Shown: in pieces, positions 56,120 to 63,254 of the stretch
How positions within the stretch are numbered: the stretch's first letter is position 1
Layout of the letters: each line of letters starts with the position of its first letter
NCBI GenBank assembly: GCA_001770725.1
Contig: MERU01000009.1
Coordinates: 391,453 to 455,452 of the forward strand
Origin: Burkholderiales bacterium RIFCSPHIGHO2_01_FULL_63_240
GTDB taxonomy: Bacteria > Pseudomonadota > Gammaproteobacteria > Burkholderiales > Burkholderiaceae_C
Direction: 5' to 3'
Length of the DNA stretch: 64,000 nucleotides
Translations under genes and position numbers: made by a program
Notes under the pieces: model-generated
Told to the model about the DNA's origin: nothing
Database searches by the model: none
What the model saw: the letters and a program-made list of their open reading frames with translations, nothing else

Positions 56120-56530
56120 TCAGGGACTGCACCATTGGTCCTCGCAGGGAATCCCGTCGTTGTCGCCGTCCATTTTCACGCCTGGGCAGTTGCTCAGGAA
56201 GAACTTGGCTTCCGCGCACGAGTTCATTTGTGAGCAATGCTTGCGACCGTCGCAGCGGTAGCCATTGGTGGCGAATGGAGGTGTCGCAGCTCCCTCTCTG
56301 GTTGCCGCAGGCATCGCGGGTGCAGCGTTGGCGGGGGCTGTGCGGCGCTTCTTTTCCGAGGCGTTGAGTTCTTCGAGCGTTGGATCTTTCCGAGCTTGCG
56401 TCGAAGGGCAGGGTGCTTGTTGATAGGAGACGCTGCCATTGATGACGCACTTGTTCATCGTGGCGGCATGAGCACCTGTGGCAATCACGATGGTCGCCAG
56501 CAGGTGAAGTCGCAGCGAGAGTGTTCGCAT
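56120..56530 (-). CDS. Secreted excalibur-domain protein, cassette-encoded
   Basis: 136 residues. Signal peptide (about 1-22, ending GAHA), then a DUF4124-like start (NKCVINGSVSYQQAPCP), a Lys/Arg/Ala linker and a C-terminal excalibur domain: CDGRKHCSQMNSCAEA, FFLSNCPGVKMDGDNDGIP, CEDQWC. The DxDxDG loop is expected to bind calcium. Excalibur domains occur on extracellular nucleases and surface proteins; no catalytic domain is attached here. Confidence 0.87.
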   Translation of the reverse strand: MRTLSLRLHLLATIVIATGAHAATMNKCVINGSVSYQQAPCPSTQARKDPTLEELNASEKKRRTAPANAAPAMPAATREGAATPPFATNGYRCDGRKHCSQMNSCAEAKFFLSNCPGVKMDGDNDGIPCEDQWCSP

Positions 56531-56539
56531 GATGTGTGC

Positions 56540-56623
56540 GCCTGACGCCCGATTTCAGGGGCTCGCGCTTGGCGTGGCCAAGCGTGCTGTGGTGGAGGCG
56601 TCCCCTGCATTGCCCAGTCAGGC
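56540..56623 (-). other. attC recombination site (84 bp)
   Basis: GCCTGAC (56540-56546) and GTCAGGC (56617-56623), with the shared GGCGTGGCCAAGCGTGC core and GGCGTCCCCTGC arm. Confidence 0.92.
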
Positions 56624-56663
56624 TGGCACGCGTCAACACTGGGGGCGCCCATCGTGGGGAAAA

Positions 56664-57194
56664 TCAGATGCCAGACTGATTCTTCAGGGGGTTCCGATGC
56701 CCTCTCAGTAGGAATCCAGCGATGCCAAGCCCGAACATGAAAAGGGAGCTTGCTTCAGGAACTGAAGAAACCTGCGGCGCGATTTGAACAATGTACAAGC
56801 CGTCAGGCTTGTAGATGCCTAATCCAATTCTTGAAAAATCGGTGCTGCCTGATATTTGTCGAAACACCAGTGAGCCATTCAAGTCCAAGAATATCTTGTG
56901 CTCGGAAGAGGAGCTCCAGGTGCTGTTGGGTGAGGCATTGAACTTCCAAGTGGAGCGCAAGCTGGTGAAGTCTTGATTTTCGAAGAAATCGATTTCCACA
57001 GGGCCTTTCTCTCCCTCTCCCGTTTTGAAGAAGAGGTAGTAGCCGGGCATGTACCCTAGGTCAGTTCTGTCGCGGGTGGCATCGTTGGCTTCGAAGGTGA
57101 ATTGATATTCGTTGTCGGGCGTGATGACGAACGCTGCAGCTGTCAGGGAGGCGAGGCCGGTGGCCAGCGCAGCAATCAAGCGATTAAACTTCAT
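56664..57194 (-). CDS. PEP-CTERM protein, cassette-encoded
   Basis: 176 residues. Signal peptide (FNRLIAALATGLASLTAAA), a beta-rich body (EYQFTFEANDATRDRT, GYMPGYYLFFKTGEGEKG, KIFLDLNGSLVFRQ) and a C-terminal exosortase signal: VPEASSLFMFGLGIAGFLL followed by RGHRNP. The motif is VPEAS rather than PEPs. GC is lower than in flanking genes. Sorting would need a chromosomal exosortase. Confidence 0.85.
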   Translation of the reverse strand: MKFNRLIAALATGLASLTAAAFVITPDNEYQFTFEANDATRDRTDLGYMPGYYLFFKTGEGEKGPVEIDFFENQDFTSLRSTWKFNASPNSTWSSSSEHKIFLDLNGSLVFRQISGSTDFSRIGLGIYKPDGLYIVQIAPQVSSVPEASSLFMFGLGIAGFLLRGHRNPLKNQSGI

Positions 57195-57257
57195 GCGATA
57201 AACTCTCTTTTGTCTTTTCAGTCTTGGGATTTCTGGTCGTATTATTTTTATAAATTC

Positions 57258-57303
57258 TGTCTGGTGTCAAGCATGGGCGCCCGTGTGCAGCGACCAGTCA
57301 GGC
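57258..57303 (-). other. Short or eroded attC
   Basis: GTCAGGC at 57297-57303 with the GTGTGCAGCGACCA arm shared with the sites at 55620 and 59111. The left box is unclear (about 57258). The cupin gene stop is in the right box. Confidence 0.6.
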
Positions 57304-57660
57304 GCGTGGTGCAAGGAGAACATAGCCTGCTTCGATCGGGGCGACCACGGAAATAAACCGCAATGGTTCGTGGCTCGTGCATCTGACGCCATGCACTTCG
57401 CCTTTTTTTGCTACGACGACATCGCCAGGCGCGACCTTGACGGAGTTGCCGTGTTCGTCGATTTGATATTCGCCATGGCCCGAGAGGATCGTCCATGTAT
57501 CTTGGCCTTGCGGATGCGTATGGGGAGCAATGGCTTGACACGGTTCGACATGCCAGGCTACGACGACTGAATGTTCTGATTCTTCTACCACTGAACGAAT
57601 CGGCTCTCCCTCGCTTACTTGCATGTGGTCACTTGATTTGAATACGCGCTGACTGCTCAT
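57298..57660 (-). CDS. Cupin domain protein, cassette-encoded
   Basis: 120-residue single cupin. Metal motif 1 is IAPHTHPQGQDTWTILSGHG, with the usual G(X)5HXH spacing relaxed; motif 2 is PGDVVVAKKGEVHGV. It could bind a divalent metal and act as a dioxygenase, isomerase or sensor. The stop TGA lies in the attC box. Confidence 0.86.
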   Translation of the reverse strand: MSSQRVFKSSDHMQVSEGEPIRSVVEESEHSVVVAWHVEPCQAIAPHTHPQGQDTWTILSGHGEYQIDEHGNSVKVAPGDVVVAKKGEVHGVRCTSHEPLRFISVVAPIEAGYVLLAPRA

Positions 57661-57715
57661 GGCTGCTCCGAGAGTTGCAGTGCGAAGTACGCAAGAACCA
57701 CGCCGAGCACTTGGC

Positions 57716-57833
57716 GCCTAGCGCTCAAGGTAAGCGGCGCCGGAGCACCGAAGGTGCGCAGGGGAGCAACACAGGCCAGTGGCACGGCGAGGGCATGACC
57801 TGTGTTGGCGTCCGCTTGACCACACAGTTAGGC
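57716..57833 (-). other. attC recombination site (118 bp)
   Basis: GCCTAGC (57716-57722) and GTTAGGC (57827-57833), inner arms AAGCGGCGCCGGAG and TTGGCGTCCGCTTGA. The upstream PEP-CTERM gene ends in the TAA of the right box. Confidence 0.88.
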
Positions 57834-58427
57834 GCGCTTGCGACGGTGCAAGGAAATCAATGAGGCAACACCCATTGACATCAGCACGCACGTCGATGGC
57901 TCCGGGATTGCCGTAATGGTTGCAACGGCGAGCCTAGGCATCTCATCCGTGCTTGTGTACGGGAAGTCGAGGTGGCTCGTGAAGTTAGAGCCAAAGGTGT
58001 GGATTGGTTTATCCGACACGATGCCGAACAAGTCGCTGCTGGTAACGACCCGATCGCCGACTCGCCAGTATTTTAAGGATGATGCAGTGCCCTGCCATTT
58101 GACGATATTGGTCGTCTCGGTCAATTCAATGGTGCGAAGGTTGTCAAAAAAATAAGCCTGCCAAGAAACGTAGGCGGGAGTGTCAATGTTTGCAAGGTTG
58201 GCGTTGACCCCAATTTTCCCTTTGAACGGTGCTTCGGCCGTTGATTGCAATGTGGTTGTGTATGCGCCAGTTATGTTATCAAAGATAACAGAGATGCTTA
58301 GCAAGTCTGCGCCAGTCTGTCTGGTCTGATCATTCGTTCCATCGATAAATGAAAACGTAAGAATTTCTGCGCCAACATTGCTCGTGAGGCAAGTTGCGAG
58401 TGCGGCTCCAATCAGAATTCGACGCAT
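57828..58427 (-). CDS. PEP-CTERM protein, cassette-encoded
   Basis: 199 residues. Signal peptide (ILIGAALATCLTSNVGA), then a beta-rich body with TFSFIDGTNDQTRQTGADLLSIS and a C-terminal signal IPEPSTCVLMSMGVASL followed by HRRKRA, the canonical PEP-helix-basic arrangement. AT-richer than the chromosomal flank. It is the second exosortase substrate carried by the array and ends exactly in an attC box. Confidence 0.87.
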   Translation of the reverse strand: MRRILIGAALATCLTSNVGAEILTFSFIDGTNDQTRQTGADLLSISVIFDNITGAYTTTLQSTAEAPFKGKIGVNANLANIDTPAYVSWQAYFFDNLRTIELTETTNIVKWQGTASSLKYWRVGDRVVTSSDLFGIVSDKPIHTFGSNFTSHLDFPYTSTDEMPRLAVATITAIPEPSTCVLMSMGVASLISLHRRKRA

Positions 58428-58512
58428 TGGGTTCTCCCTGAGTTTAATGGTTCAACCGTGAATGCAAGGGGCGCGTGGATGTCGCGCGCCCCTCTCTTGA
58501 GGGGCATTAGCT

Positions 58513-58625
58513 ACCTGATTAATCGGCGCCGGAGCACAAAGTGCGGAGTGCACCACGGCAGGCCATGAAAATGCCGAAGGCATGGCATGGCCGACGTGGC
58601 GTCCGAGTTGAACGCACCGTTAGGC
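58513..58625 (-). other. attC recombination site (about 113 bp, left box degenerate)
   Basis: GTTAGGC at 58619-58625, AATCGGCGCCGGAG and GTGGCGTCCGAGTTGAACG arms. The left box reads ACCTGAT (58513-58519). Confidence 0.72.
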
Positions 58626-58680
58626 TGGGGCCGACTGGTTGCGGTATTCGTGAGCGGCAGTGGTTTTTTGAATTGAGTAT

Positions 58681-59097
58681 TCATGTGCGAAGTGCGGCCT
58701 GAAGAACCATGAACCAAAGGCCGAGGGTGGCAAGAAAGTTGGCGGTGAAGACGAGTCCGCGAAGCCGCACGTTTTTCGTGAGGATTTGAACGAAGCTGTG
58801 TGCCAGCCTGCCGATCATGAAGACCCAGCACAGAATGATGGCTGCAGAGTTGATCGCCTGGAGTTGGATGAGCAACAGGCAAGCCGCATAGAAGAGAACA
58901 GGCCATTCAAACTGATTGGAGAGATTTGCGCTGATGCGCGGTTCAAGAGACGCCCACGGATTTGAGCCATCGGCGCGCTGGCCAATGCCCCAAATATTTG
59001 GTGCGCGAGCAATGGTGAGCAGTGCATACAGCATTGCTGCCAACGCAACATGCGCGGCCATGAATGGAATCAGAGAATGGGCCATGTGTACCTGCAT
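58681..59097 (-). CDS. MAPEG family membrane protein, cassette-encoded
   Basis: 138 residues, four hydrophobic helices. MAPEG pattern: ARAPNIWGIGQR, the RISANLSNQFEWPVLFYAACLLL helix and WVFMIGRLAHSFVQI. Members are glutathione-dependent transferases or eicosanoid enzymes in eukaryotes; bacterial roles are mostly unknown. An alternative Met five residues in (MAHSLIP) is possible. Confidence 0.87.
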   Translation of the reverse strand: MQVHMAHSLIPFMAAHVALAAMLYALLTIARAPNIWGIGQRADGSNPWASLEPRISANLSNQFEWPVLFYAACLLLIQLQAINSAAIILCWVFMIGRLAHSFVQILTKNVRLRGLVFTANFLATLGLWFMVLQAALRT

Positions 59098-59110
59098 GTT
59101 TGTGGGAGCG

Positions 59111-59179
59111 GCTTTACGCCCAAGTTCTTACCGGCGGCCATGCGAGGCATGGACGTCCGTGTGCAACGACCAGTCAGGC
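59111..59179 (-). other. attC recombination site (69 bp)
   Basis: GCTTTAC (59111-59117) and GTCAGGC (59173-59179), arms GCCCAAGTTCTTACCGG and CCGTGTGCAACGACCA. Confidence 0.8.
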
Positions 59180-59205
59180 CTGGCCAGGAGATGCAGCCGC
59201 AGTGG

Positions 59206-59691
59206 CTATTGCTTCTTGGTTTCACGAAGCACTCGCTCAATGAAAGTCGATTTTGCCGCGCGGTACTCGGTCGCGGAGAGGTGCGCGGCATTCAACTTGA
59301 CTTGGTTGTACTCGTCGACGAGAGCAGGGCAGGTCAGCAGCGCGTCTCGGAAGGTGATGAACATCTCGAAAGGCGAACCATGCGCTACCAGTTGAACGGC
59401 ATGCTCTTCGTTCGGCTTGTGCCATTCGAGCATGCAGAGTTGTTCATTGCGCAACGTATCAAGCTTCTCGGTGTAGCCCCAATCTGTCAGGGTGCGGACT
59501 GACGGTTGATGGTCTGATTTGGCAACCAATACACAGATGTCAAGATCCCCTTTTGACACAGCCCCTGGTATGGCAGAGGAGCCGACGTGTTCGACCACTG
59601 CATGGGGCAAAAGTCGATGTATCTGAGTGCGCGCCAGAACAAACCGTGAAGTGATGGCGGCTTGATAGTCGAGTGGCTGCAGTAAGCGCAT
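59206..59691 (-). CDS. GrpB/UPF0157 family nucleotidyltransferase-fold protein, cassette-encoded
   Basis: 161 residues. The GrpB signature VVEHVGSSAIPGAVSKGDLDICV carries the Gly-Ser and Asp-x-Asp of the polymerase-beta fold. ALVDEYNQVK, LSATEYRAAKSTFIERVL close the domain. GrpB proteins are linked to CoA or nucleotide chemistry and are frequent integron cargo. The ATG lies two bases from the upstream attC. Confidence 0.88.
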   Translation of the reverse strand: MRLLQPLDYQAAITSRFVLARTQIHRLLPHAVVEHVGSSAIPGAVSKGDLDICVLVAKSDHQPSVRTLTDWGYTEKLDTLRNEQLCMLEWHKPNEEHAVQLVAHGSPFEMFITFRDALLTCPALVDEYNQVKLNAAHLSATEYRAAKSTFIERVLRETKKQ

Positions 59692-59692
59692 G

Positions 59693-59777
59693 GCCTAACG
59701 CCCAAGTTCAGGGGCGCGAGCTTGGCGTGGCCGAGGCGATGCGACGTATAGGCGTCCCCTGCAACGCCCAGTTAGGC
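59693..59777 (-). other. attC recombination site (85 bp)
   Basis: GCCTAAC (59693-59699) and GTTAGGC (59771-59777), with the shared GGCGTGGCCGA core and GGCGTCCCCTGCAACGCCCA arm. Confidence 0.93.
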
Positions 59778-60058
59778 CGGTGTAAGTAGCGGGGCGCTTG
59801 CGCGGCCAGCGAGCTCGCACACGAGGCGCCAGCCTGGTGTGCGCGATGAGCTGCTGCGGCAGCTTCCGAGATGAACCGTGCCATCACGCCTCCCTTTGCG
59901 CATGGCGTCAGCCATGCGCTGACGAAGACCTCAATCTAACGCACCTACAACTCGAGCGGCAGAGGTGCCAGCCCATCAACTTGGTGGCAAGAACGAATGT
60001 GCGACTGCCGCCGAGGAGGCGGCTCGTGCGCCCTGTGCAAGCGGCGTGTTCCGCGAGG
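59778..60058. other. Orphan cassette without a clear gene, copy 1
   Basis: A 281-bp cassette body bounded by attC sites and repeated at 62229-62509 with about 85-90 % identity by eye. Three hairpins are kept in both copies: AGCTGC/GCAGCT, GCATGGC/GCCATGC and GCCGCC/GGCGGC. The best minus-strand frame (47 codons, ending in the attC TAA) has an in-frame stop in copy 2, so protein coding is doubtful. It may be a structured RNA or a relic. Confidence 0.75.
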
Positions 60059-60157
60059 GCCTAACGCCCAGGTTAACCGACTCCGGAGGCCCGAGAGGGC
60101 CGCAGGGCGCCAACACTGGCCATGGCCAGTGTTGGCGCCCGCGTTGAACCGTCGGCT
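60059..60157 (-). other. attC recombination site, right box degenerate
   Basis: GCCTAAC (60059-60065), a CAACACTGGCCATGGCCAGTGTTG internal palindrome, and a degenerate right box GTCGGCT (60151-60157). A second GTTAGGC at 60252-60258 lies inside the next gene's end, so the true site may extend to 60258. Confidence 0.75.
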
Positions 60158-60241
60158 GGGGAGCGTAGGCAAGACTGGGTCAATTCACTCCAGCTGTGTC
60201 GGGCATGATTGTCCACAAAAATCGAGCAAGTGCGCCACAGA

Positions 60242-60619
60242 TTAAAAGGCAGTTAGGCGATTTGCTTTGCCATAAACAGTGATGTTGAAGTTTTCGGCGT
60301 ATCCGCCGCCGCCTTCTGTTGGCTTTCCCCCCTGAGCAACTTCCATTAATTGTACGTTTACCTTCTTTCCGTCCTTGGCTTGAGCAGAAAGAACGCCAAC
60401 TTGCTGACCAGGCACCGTGAATTGTGTTTTCTTGGTTGCTATGCCTTGTTCAGCAGCTTTACCCGAAAGTATGAACATGTATTTTACAGGTGCATCTGGG
60501 CTTGCGTCCACGATAACAATCGTCGCACGGTCATTTGGATCTGGCTCCTTGAGTTCACTTAGCGCAGCAACTGACGATGCGCCCAATACAAAAGAGAGGA
60601 TGTACGCCCGAAATTTCAT
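60242..60619 (-). CDS. Secreted hypothetical protein, cassette-encoded
   Basis: 125 residues. Signal peptide (FRAYILSFVLGASSVAALS), a polar body with NDRATIVIVDASPDAPVKYMFI and a Gly-rich stretch (GGKPTEGGGGYAENF). Unknown family. AT-rich relative to the chromosome. Its last codons (NRLTAF) overlap a GCCTAAC box. Confidence 0.72.
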   Translation of the reverse strand: MKFRAYILSFVLGASSVAALSELKEPDPNDRATIVIVDASPDAPVKYMFILSGKAAEQGIATKKTQFTVPGQQVGVLSAQAKDGKKVNVQLMEVAQGGKPTEGGGGYAENFNITVYGKANRLTAF

Positions 60620-60644
60620 CTTTTCCTCAGTTGTTTTGTGTGAG

Positions 60645-60728
60645 GCCTAAATCCCAAGCTCAGGGGCGCTCGCTTGGCGTAGCCGAAGCGCGCGCTGATG
60701 GAGGCGTCCCCTGCACGCCCAGTTAGGC
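60645..60728 (-). other. attC recombination site (84 bp)
   Basis: GCCTAAA (60645-60651) and GTTAGGC (60722-60728), with the shared GGCGTAGCCGAAGCG core. Confidence 0.9.
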
Positions 60729-60780
60729 CGGGGAAAGGAGCGAGGTTTATTAATGGTTTTGGATTTTGGGGGCATGAGAT

Positions 60781-61278
60781 TTACGCTTGCCTACGCTTCT
60801 GGCGTCCCAGCGCCCAAGCTGCAATTACAAGAATGGCGCCTGCTGCTGCAGCCTCGATGATGGCCCCTTGAACCAACGCTGACCATGCAGCGCCTGCGCA
60901 ATGCAGGAAGTTTGGCAGCTCAAGCATCTCGCCTGGCTGTGCGCCACAGACAGACCGAATTTGACTAGTGAGGTTTGGCCTGAACGTAGGTGGAAGTAGG
61001 CGAAGACCTTGAGTTGCAGCTAGTGCTGCGATGGTGGGGATGAGCCAATGCCATTGAACGGAAAAGCGCTTGCTCGCGAAAATGTAGGTGAGGCCGAGCC
61101 AGGGGAGAAGAAGCAGTAGAACCGGGGCGCCGAGCAACGACGCGGCAACAGCAAAATCGGAGGCAGGCGAAAGCCACAGCAAGAGAAACACCAGGGCTAG
61201 AAATGCAGCTGCTAGAGCCGCTGTTATGCAGCAATAGAAAACGAAGGCCTGAAGTAGCAAGCGAGGTAAGTCTTTCAC
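60781..61278 (-). CDS. Membrane protein, cassette-encoded
   Basis: 165 residues from a GTG start (VKDLPRLLLQ), placed just after the upstream attC; the longer ATG frame would begin inside that attC. Four hydrophobic helices: LLLQAFVFYCCITAALAAAF, VAASLLGAPVLLLLLPWLGL, HWLIPTIAALAATQGL and IIEAAAAGAILVIAAWAL. Basic tail GRQKRRQA. Unknown function. Confidence 0.7.
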   Translation of the reverse strand: MKDLPRLLLQAFVFYCCITAALAAAFLALVFLLLWLSPASDFAVAASLLGAPVLLLLLPWLGLTYIFASKRFSVQWHWLIPTIAALAATQGLRLLPPTFRPNLTSQIRSVCGAQPGEMLELPNFLHCAGAAWSALVQGAIIEAAAAGAILVIAAWALGRQKRRQA

Positions 61279-61292
61279 TTGTGTATCCGGGA

Positions 61293-61392
61293 GCCTGATG
61301 CCCAGGTTAAACGGCGCCGGAGCCCGTAAGGGCTGAGGGCACCAACACTGGCCACGGCCAGTGTTGGCGTCCGCTTGAGCGCCGAGTTGGGC
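61293..61392 (-). other. attC recombination site (100 bp)
   Basis: GCCTGAT (61293-61299) and GTTGGGC (61386-61392) around a CAACACTGGCCACGGCCAGTG palindrome, a close relative of the site at 60059. Confidence 0.83.
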
Positions 61393-61544
61393 CACCGTGC
61401 CTGCGCGAAGCGCCGGTGCCAGTACTCGATGATGGCGTTACCACTGCCAGAGCGATGGCGTGCGCCAATGGGCGGACGGCGGTACATGACGAGTCGATCT
61501 TCCGTTTGGGTGGGAGGTTCCCGGGTGGGCAAGAGTTTGGTCAG
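61393..61544. other. Gene-free remnant between a cassette gene and its attC
   Basis: About 150 bases holding no convincing gene. A minus-strand frame (MYRRPPIGARHRSGSGNAII) reads through the attC and is not supported. GTCAGGC at 61560-61566 suggests a former attC box, so this may be a degraded small cassette. Confidence 0.45.
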
Positions 61545-62021
61545 CTAGCTGTCGGAACTGTCAGGCTGGGGCGTAGATTTTAATTGCCTGGATTCATTGA
61601 AAATGATATACCCAAAAAATACTGGAATACTGGAGAGCCATAGGAATGATGACCAAATCCATTCTCGCTTAATGGCTTGATTGCTTTTTCTGTACAGGAC
61701 TTGTCCGCTCGCCGCCGTTGCTTCGGTAATGGTCTTGATTTTTCCGAAAGCCGTTGGCGTCATTACATACTTTATGGAAATGGTGCTGCCAACGGTATTG
61801 CGGAGGTCTAGGCTATCACAGTTGCCAAAAAAGTCGCTTGACGCGCAAACAAATTCACCGTTGACTAGTGAGTCTGGTGTAAACCTGCCCCATTCCTTCA
61901 TGGTGTAGATGCCGCTGAAGCTTTTTACGTCTTCCAGTGTCGCTGAATTGGGGTGTTTTATAAAGATCGCAATGGCGCCTATGGCGGTAAGGATAAATAA
62001 GGTTGCCCAATACTTCGCCAT
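61545..62021 (-). CDS. Two-helix membrane protein, cassette-encoded
   Basis: 158 residues. N-terminal membrane segment (YWATLFILTAIGAIAIFI), an extracytoplasmic domain of about 95 residues with two Cys (VCASSDFFGNCDSLDLR) that could form a disulfide, and a second helix (WIWSSFLWLSSIPVFFGYIIF). Low GC. No family recognised. Confidence 0.78.
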   Translation of the reverse strand: MAKYWATLFILTAIGAIAIFIKHPNSATLEDVKSFSGIYTMKEWGRFTPDSLVNGEFVCASSDFFGNCDSLDLRNTVGSTISIKYVMTPTAFGKIKTITEATAASGQVLYRKSNQAIKREWIWSSFLWLSSIPVFFGYIIFNESRQLKSTPQPDSSDS

Positions 62022-62195
62022 GATTTTTTGGGGATTAAGGTGTCTTGTGTTGGTTTATATGTGTTGGTGGTTTCGCTTGGTGTGCAACAGCTTTACTGTA
62101 TCGCCATCAAAAAATTGCAGTTCGTCTGTATGCGCTTTGACTCGCGCATAACACACATTATTCGGCTTATTGTTGCACCAATGTGTCTTCTTTGT
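62022..62195. other. AT-rich leader segment with no recognised feature
   Basis: Lies between the 158-residue membrane protein gene and the mini-attC. No gene is evident; the low GC and T-runs could hold that cassette's own promoter. Confidence 0.4.
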
Positions 62196-62228
62196 GCCTG
62201 ACCTGAGTGGCCTAACGCCCAGTTAGGC
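62196..62228 (-). other. Collapsed mini-attC
   Basis: GCCTAAC (62210-62216), five bases, GTTAGGC (62222-62228): the two outer boxes are joined and the central hairpin arms are missing. Another box, GCCTGAC, is at 62196-62202. Looks like a deletion within an 85-bp attC. Confidence 0.8.
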
Positions 62229-62509
62229 CGGTGCAAGTAGCAGGGCCTTTGCGCGGCCAGCGAGCCCGCACACGAGGCGTCAGCCTGGTGTGCGCGATGA
62301 GCTGCAGCGGCAGCTTCTGAGATGAACATTGCCATCACGCCTCCCTTTGCGTATGGCGTCAGCCATGCGCTGACGAAGACCTCAATCTAACGCACCTGCA
62401 GCCTGTGATGCAGCGGCGCCAGCACACCAACTTCTGGGCATGAACGAATGTGCGACTGCCGCCGAGGAGGCGGCTCGTGTGGCCTTGGCAAGCGGCGTGT
62501 TCCGCGAGG
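62229..62509. other. Orphan cassette without a clear gene, copy 2
   Basis: Second copy of the 59778-60058 body. The same three hairpins are present, with compensating or loop changes (AGCTGC-AGCG-GCAGCT). The 47-codon frame of copy 1 has a TGG-to-TGA change. Upstream attC is normal, downstream attC is the collapsed one. Confidence 0.75.
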
Positions 62510-62594
62510 GCCTAACGCCCAAGTTCAGGGGCGCCCGCTTGGCGTTGCCGAAGCGTGCGCTGGTGGAGGTGTCCCCTGCAACGCCCAGTTAGGC
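62510..62594 (-). other. attC recombination site (85 bp)
   Basis: GCCTAAC (62510-62516) and GTTAGGC (62588-62594); core GGCGTTGCCGAAGCGTGCGC. The acetyltransferase gene ends in its TAA. Confidence 0.95.
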
Positions 62595-63098
62595 GACGCG
62601 GCCTTGCCCAATGAGATGTTTTGCGTAGATGCCATATGGGACACCGTGGATTGATGGTGCTTCACGAACGAACTCAAACCCCATGGATCGGTACATCGGA
62701 AGCGCCACAGACATGATGGCGCTAGTGTGGAGGCCGAACACGTCGGCTCCGTCACGCTGAGCCTTTGCAATGCAAGCGTTGGCAAGTGCGCGGCCAATGC
62801 CTTTACCGCGTGATTCTGGGCAAACAACGAGCATTCGCATGACAGCCCATGTGCTTGGGAAAAACGAGCTTTTGGGAGCCTGGGGACCAAGGTACGCAAC
62901 TGCCCCCACGACTGTCTCGCCAGATGCCGCAACGATGATCTCGCCCGCTTCCGCCAGCGAAGACATGCATGCGATTTTTGCCCTGAAGCCTGGCCAGTCT
63001 TCGTATTGGCTAGCGAACTGCTCAAAAGCGGCAACACCAAGTGCATTGACGGCGCCAATGTCAGTTGGTTGAAAATCGCGCAGACCTGTCGAGTACAT
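62589..63098 (-). CDS. GNAT family N-acetyltransferase, cassette-encoded
   Basis: 169 residues. Acetyl-CoA motif A is visible as MLVVCPESRGKGIGRALANA (R-G-x-G-x-G/A), followed by GADVFGLHTS and MYRSMGFEFVRE. The substrate may be an amine, amino acid or antibiotic and is not predictable. The Met at MYSTGL was chosen because the upstream frame is attC. The stop TAA is part of the attC R'' box, the textbook cassette organisation. Confidence 0.92.
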   Translation of the reverse strand: MYSTGLRDFQPTDIGAVNALGVAAFEQFASQYEDWPGFRAKIACMSSLAEAGEIIVAASGETVVGAVAYLGPQAPKSSFFPSTWAVMRMLVVCPESRGKGIGRALANACIAKAQRDGADVFGLHTSAIMSVALPMYRSMGFEFVREAPSIHGVPYGIYAKHLIGQGRVA

Positions 63099-63103
63099 GA
63101 GTT

Positions 63104-63188
63104 GCCTAACGCCCAAGTTCAGGGGCGCCCGCTTGGCTTTGCCGAAGCGTGCGCTGGTGGAGGCGTCCCCTGCAACGCCCAGTTAGGC
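63104..63188 (-). other. attC recombination site (85 bp)
   Basis: GCCTAAC (63104-63110) and GTTAGGC (63182-63188), differing from the 62510 site at only a few positions. Confidence 0.95.
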
Positions 63189-63254
63189 GCTGGTGGAAGA
63201 TGACGGGATGCTGAACATGAGGTATAGCTGTGCGCATGAGTGCGGGCGACGAGG

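Noticed and set aside
61275..61532. 85-codon minus-strand frame (MPTREPPTQTEDRLVMYRR)
   Set aside because: Its C-terminal third is translated attC and it has no family or ribosome-binding-site support.
62525..63058. 177-codon minus-strand frame overlapping the acetyltransferase gene
   Set aside because: Out of frame with the clear GNAT gene and ending in translated attC (PPPAHASATPSGRP).
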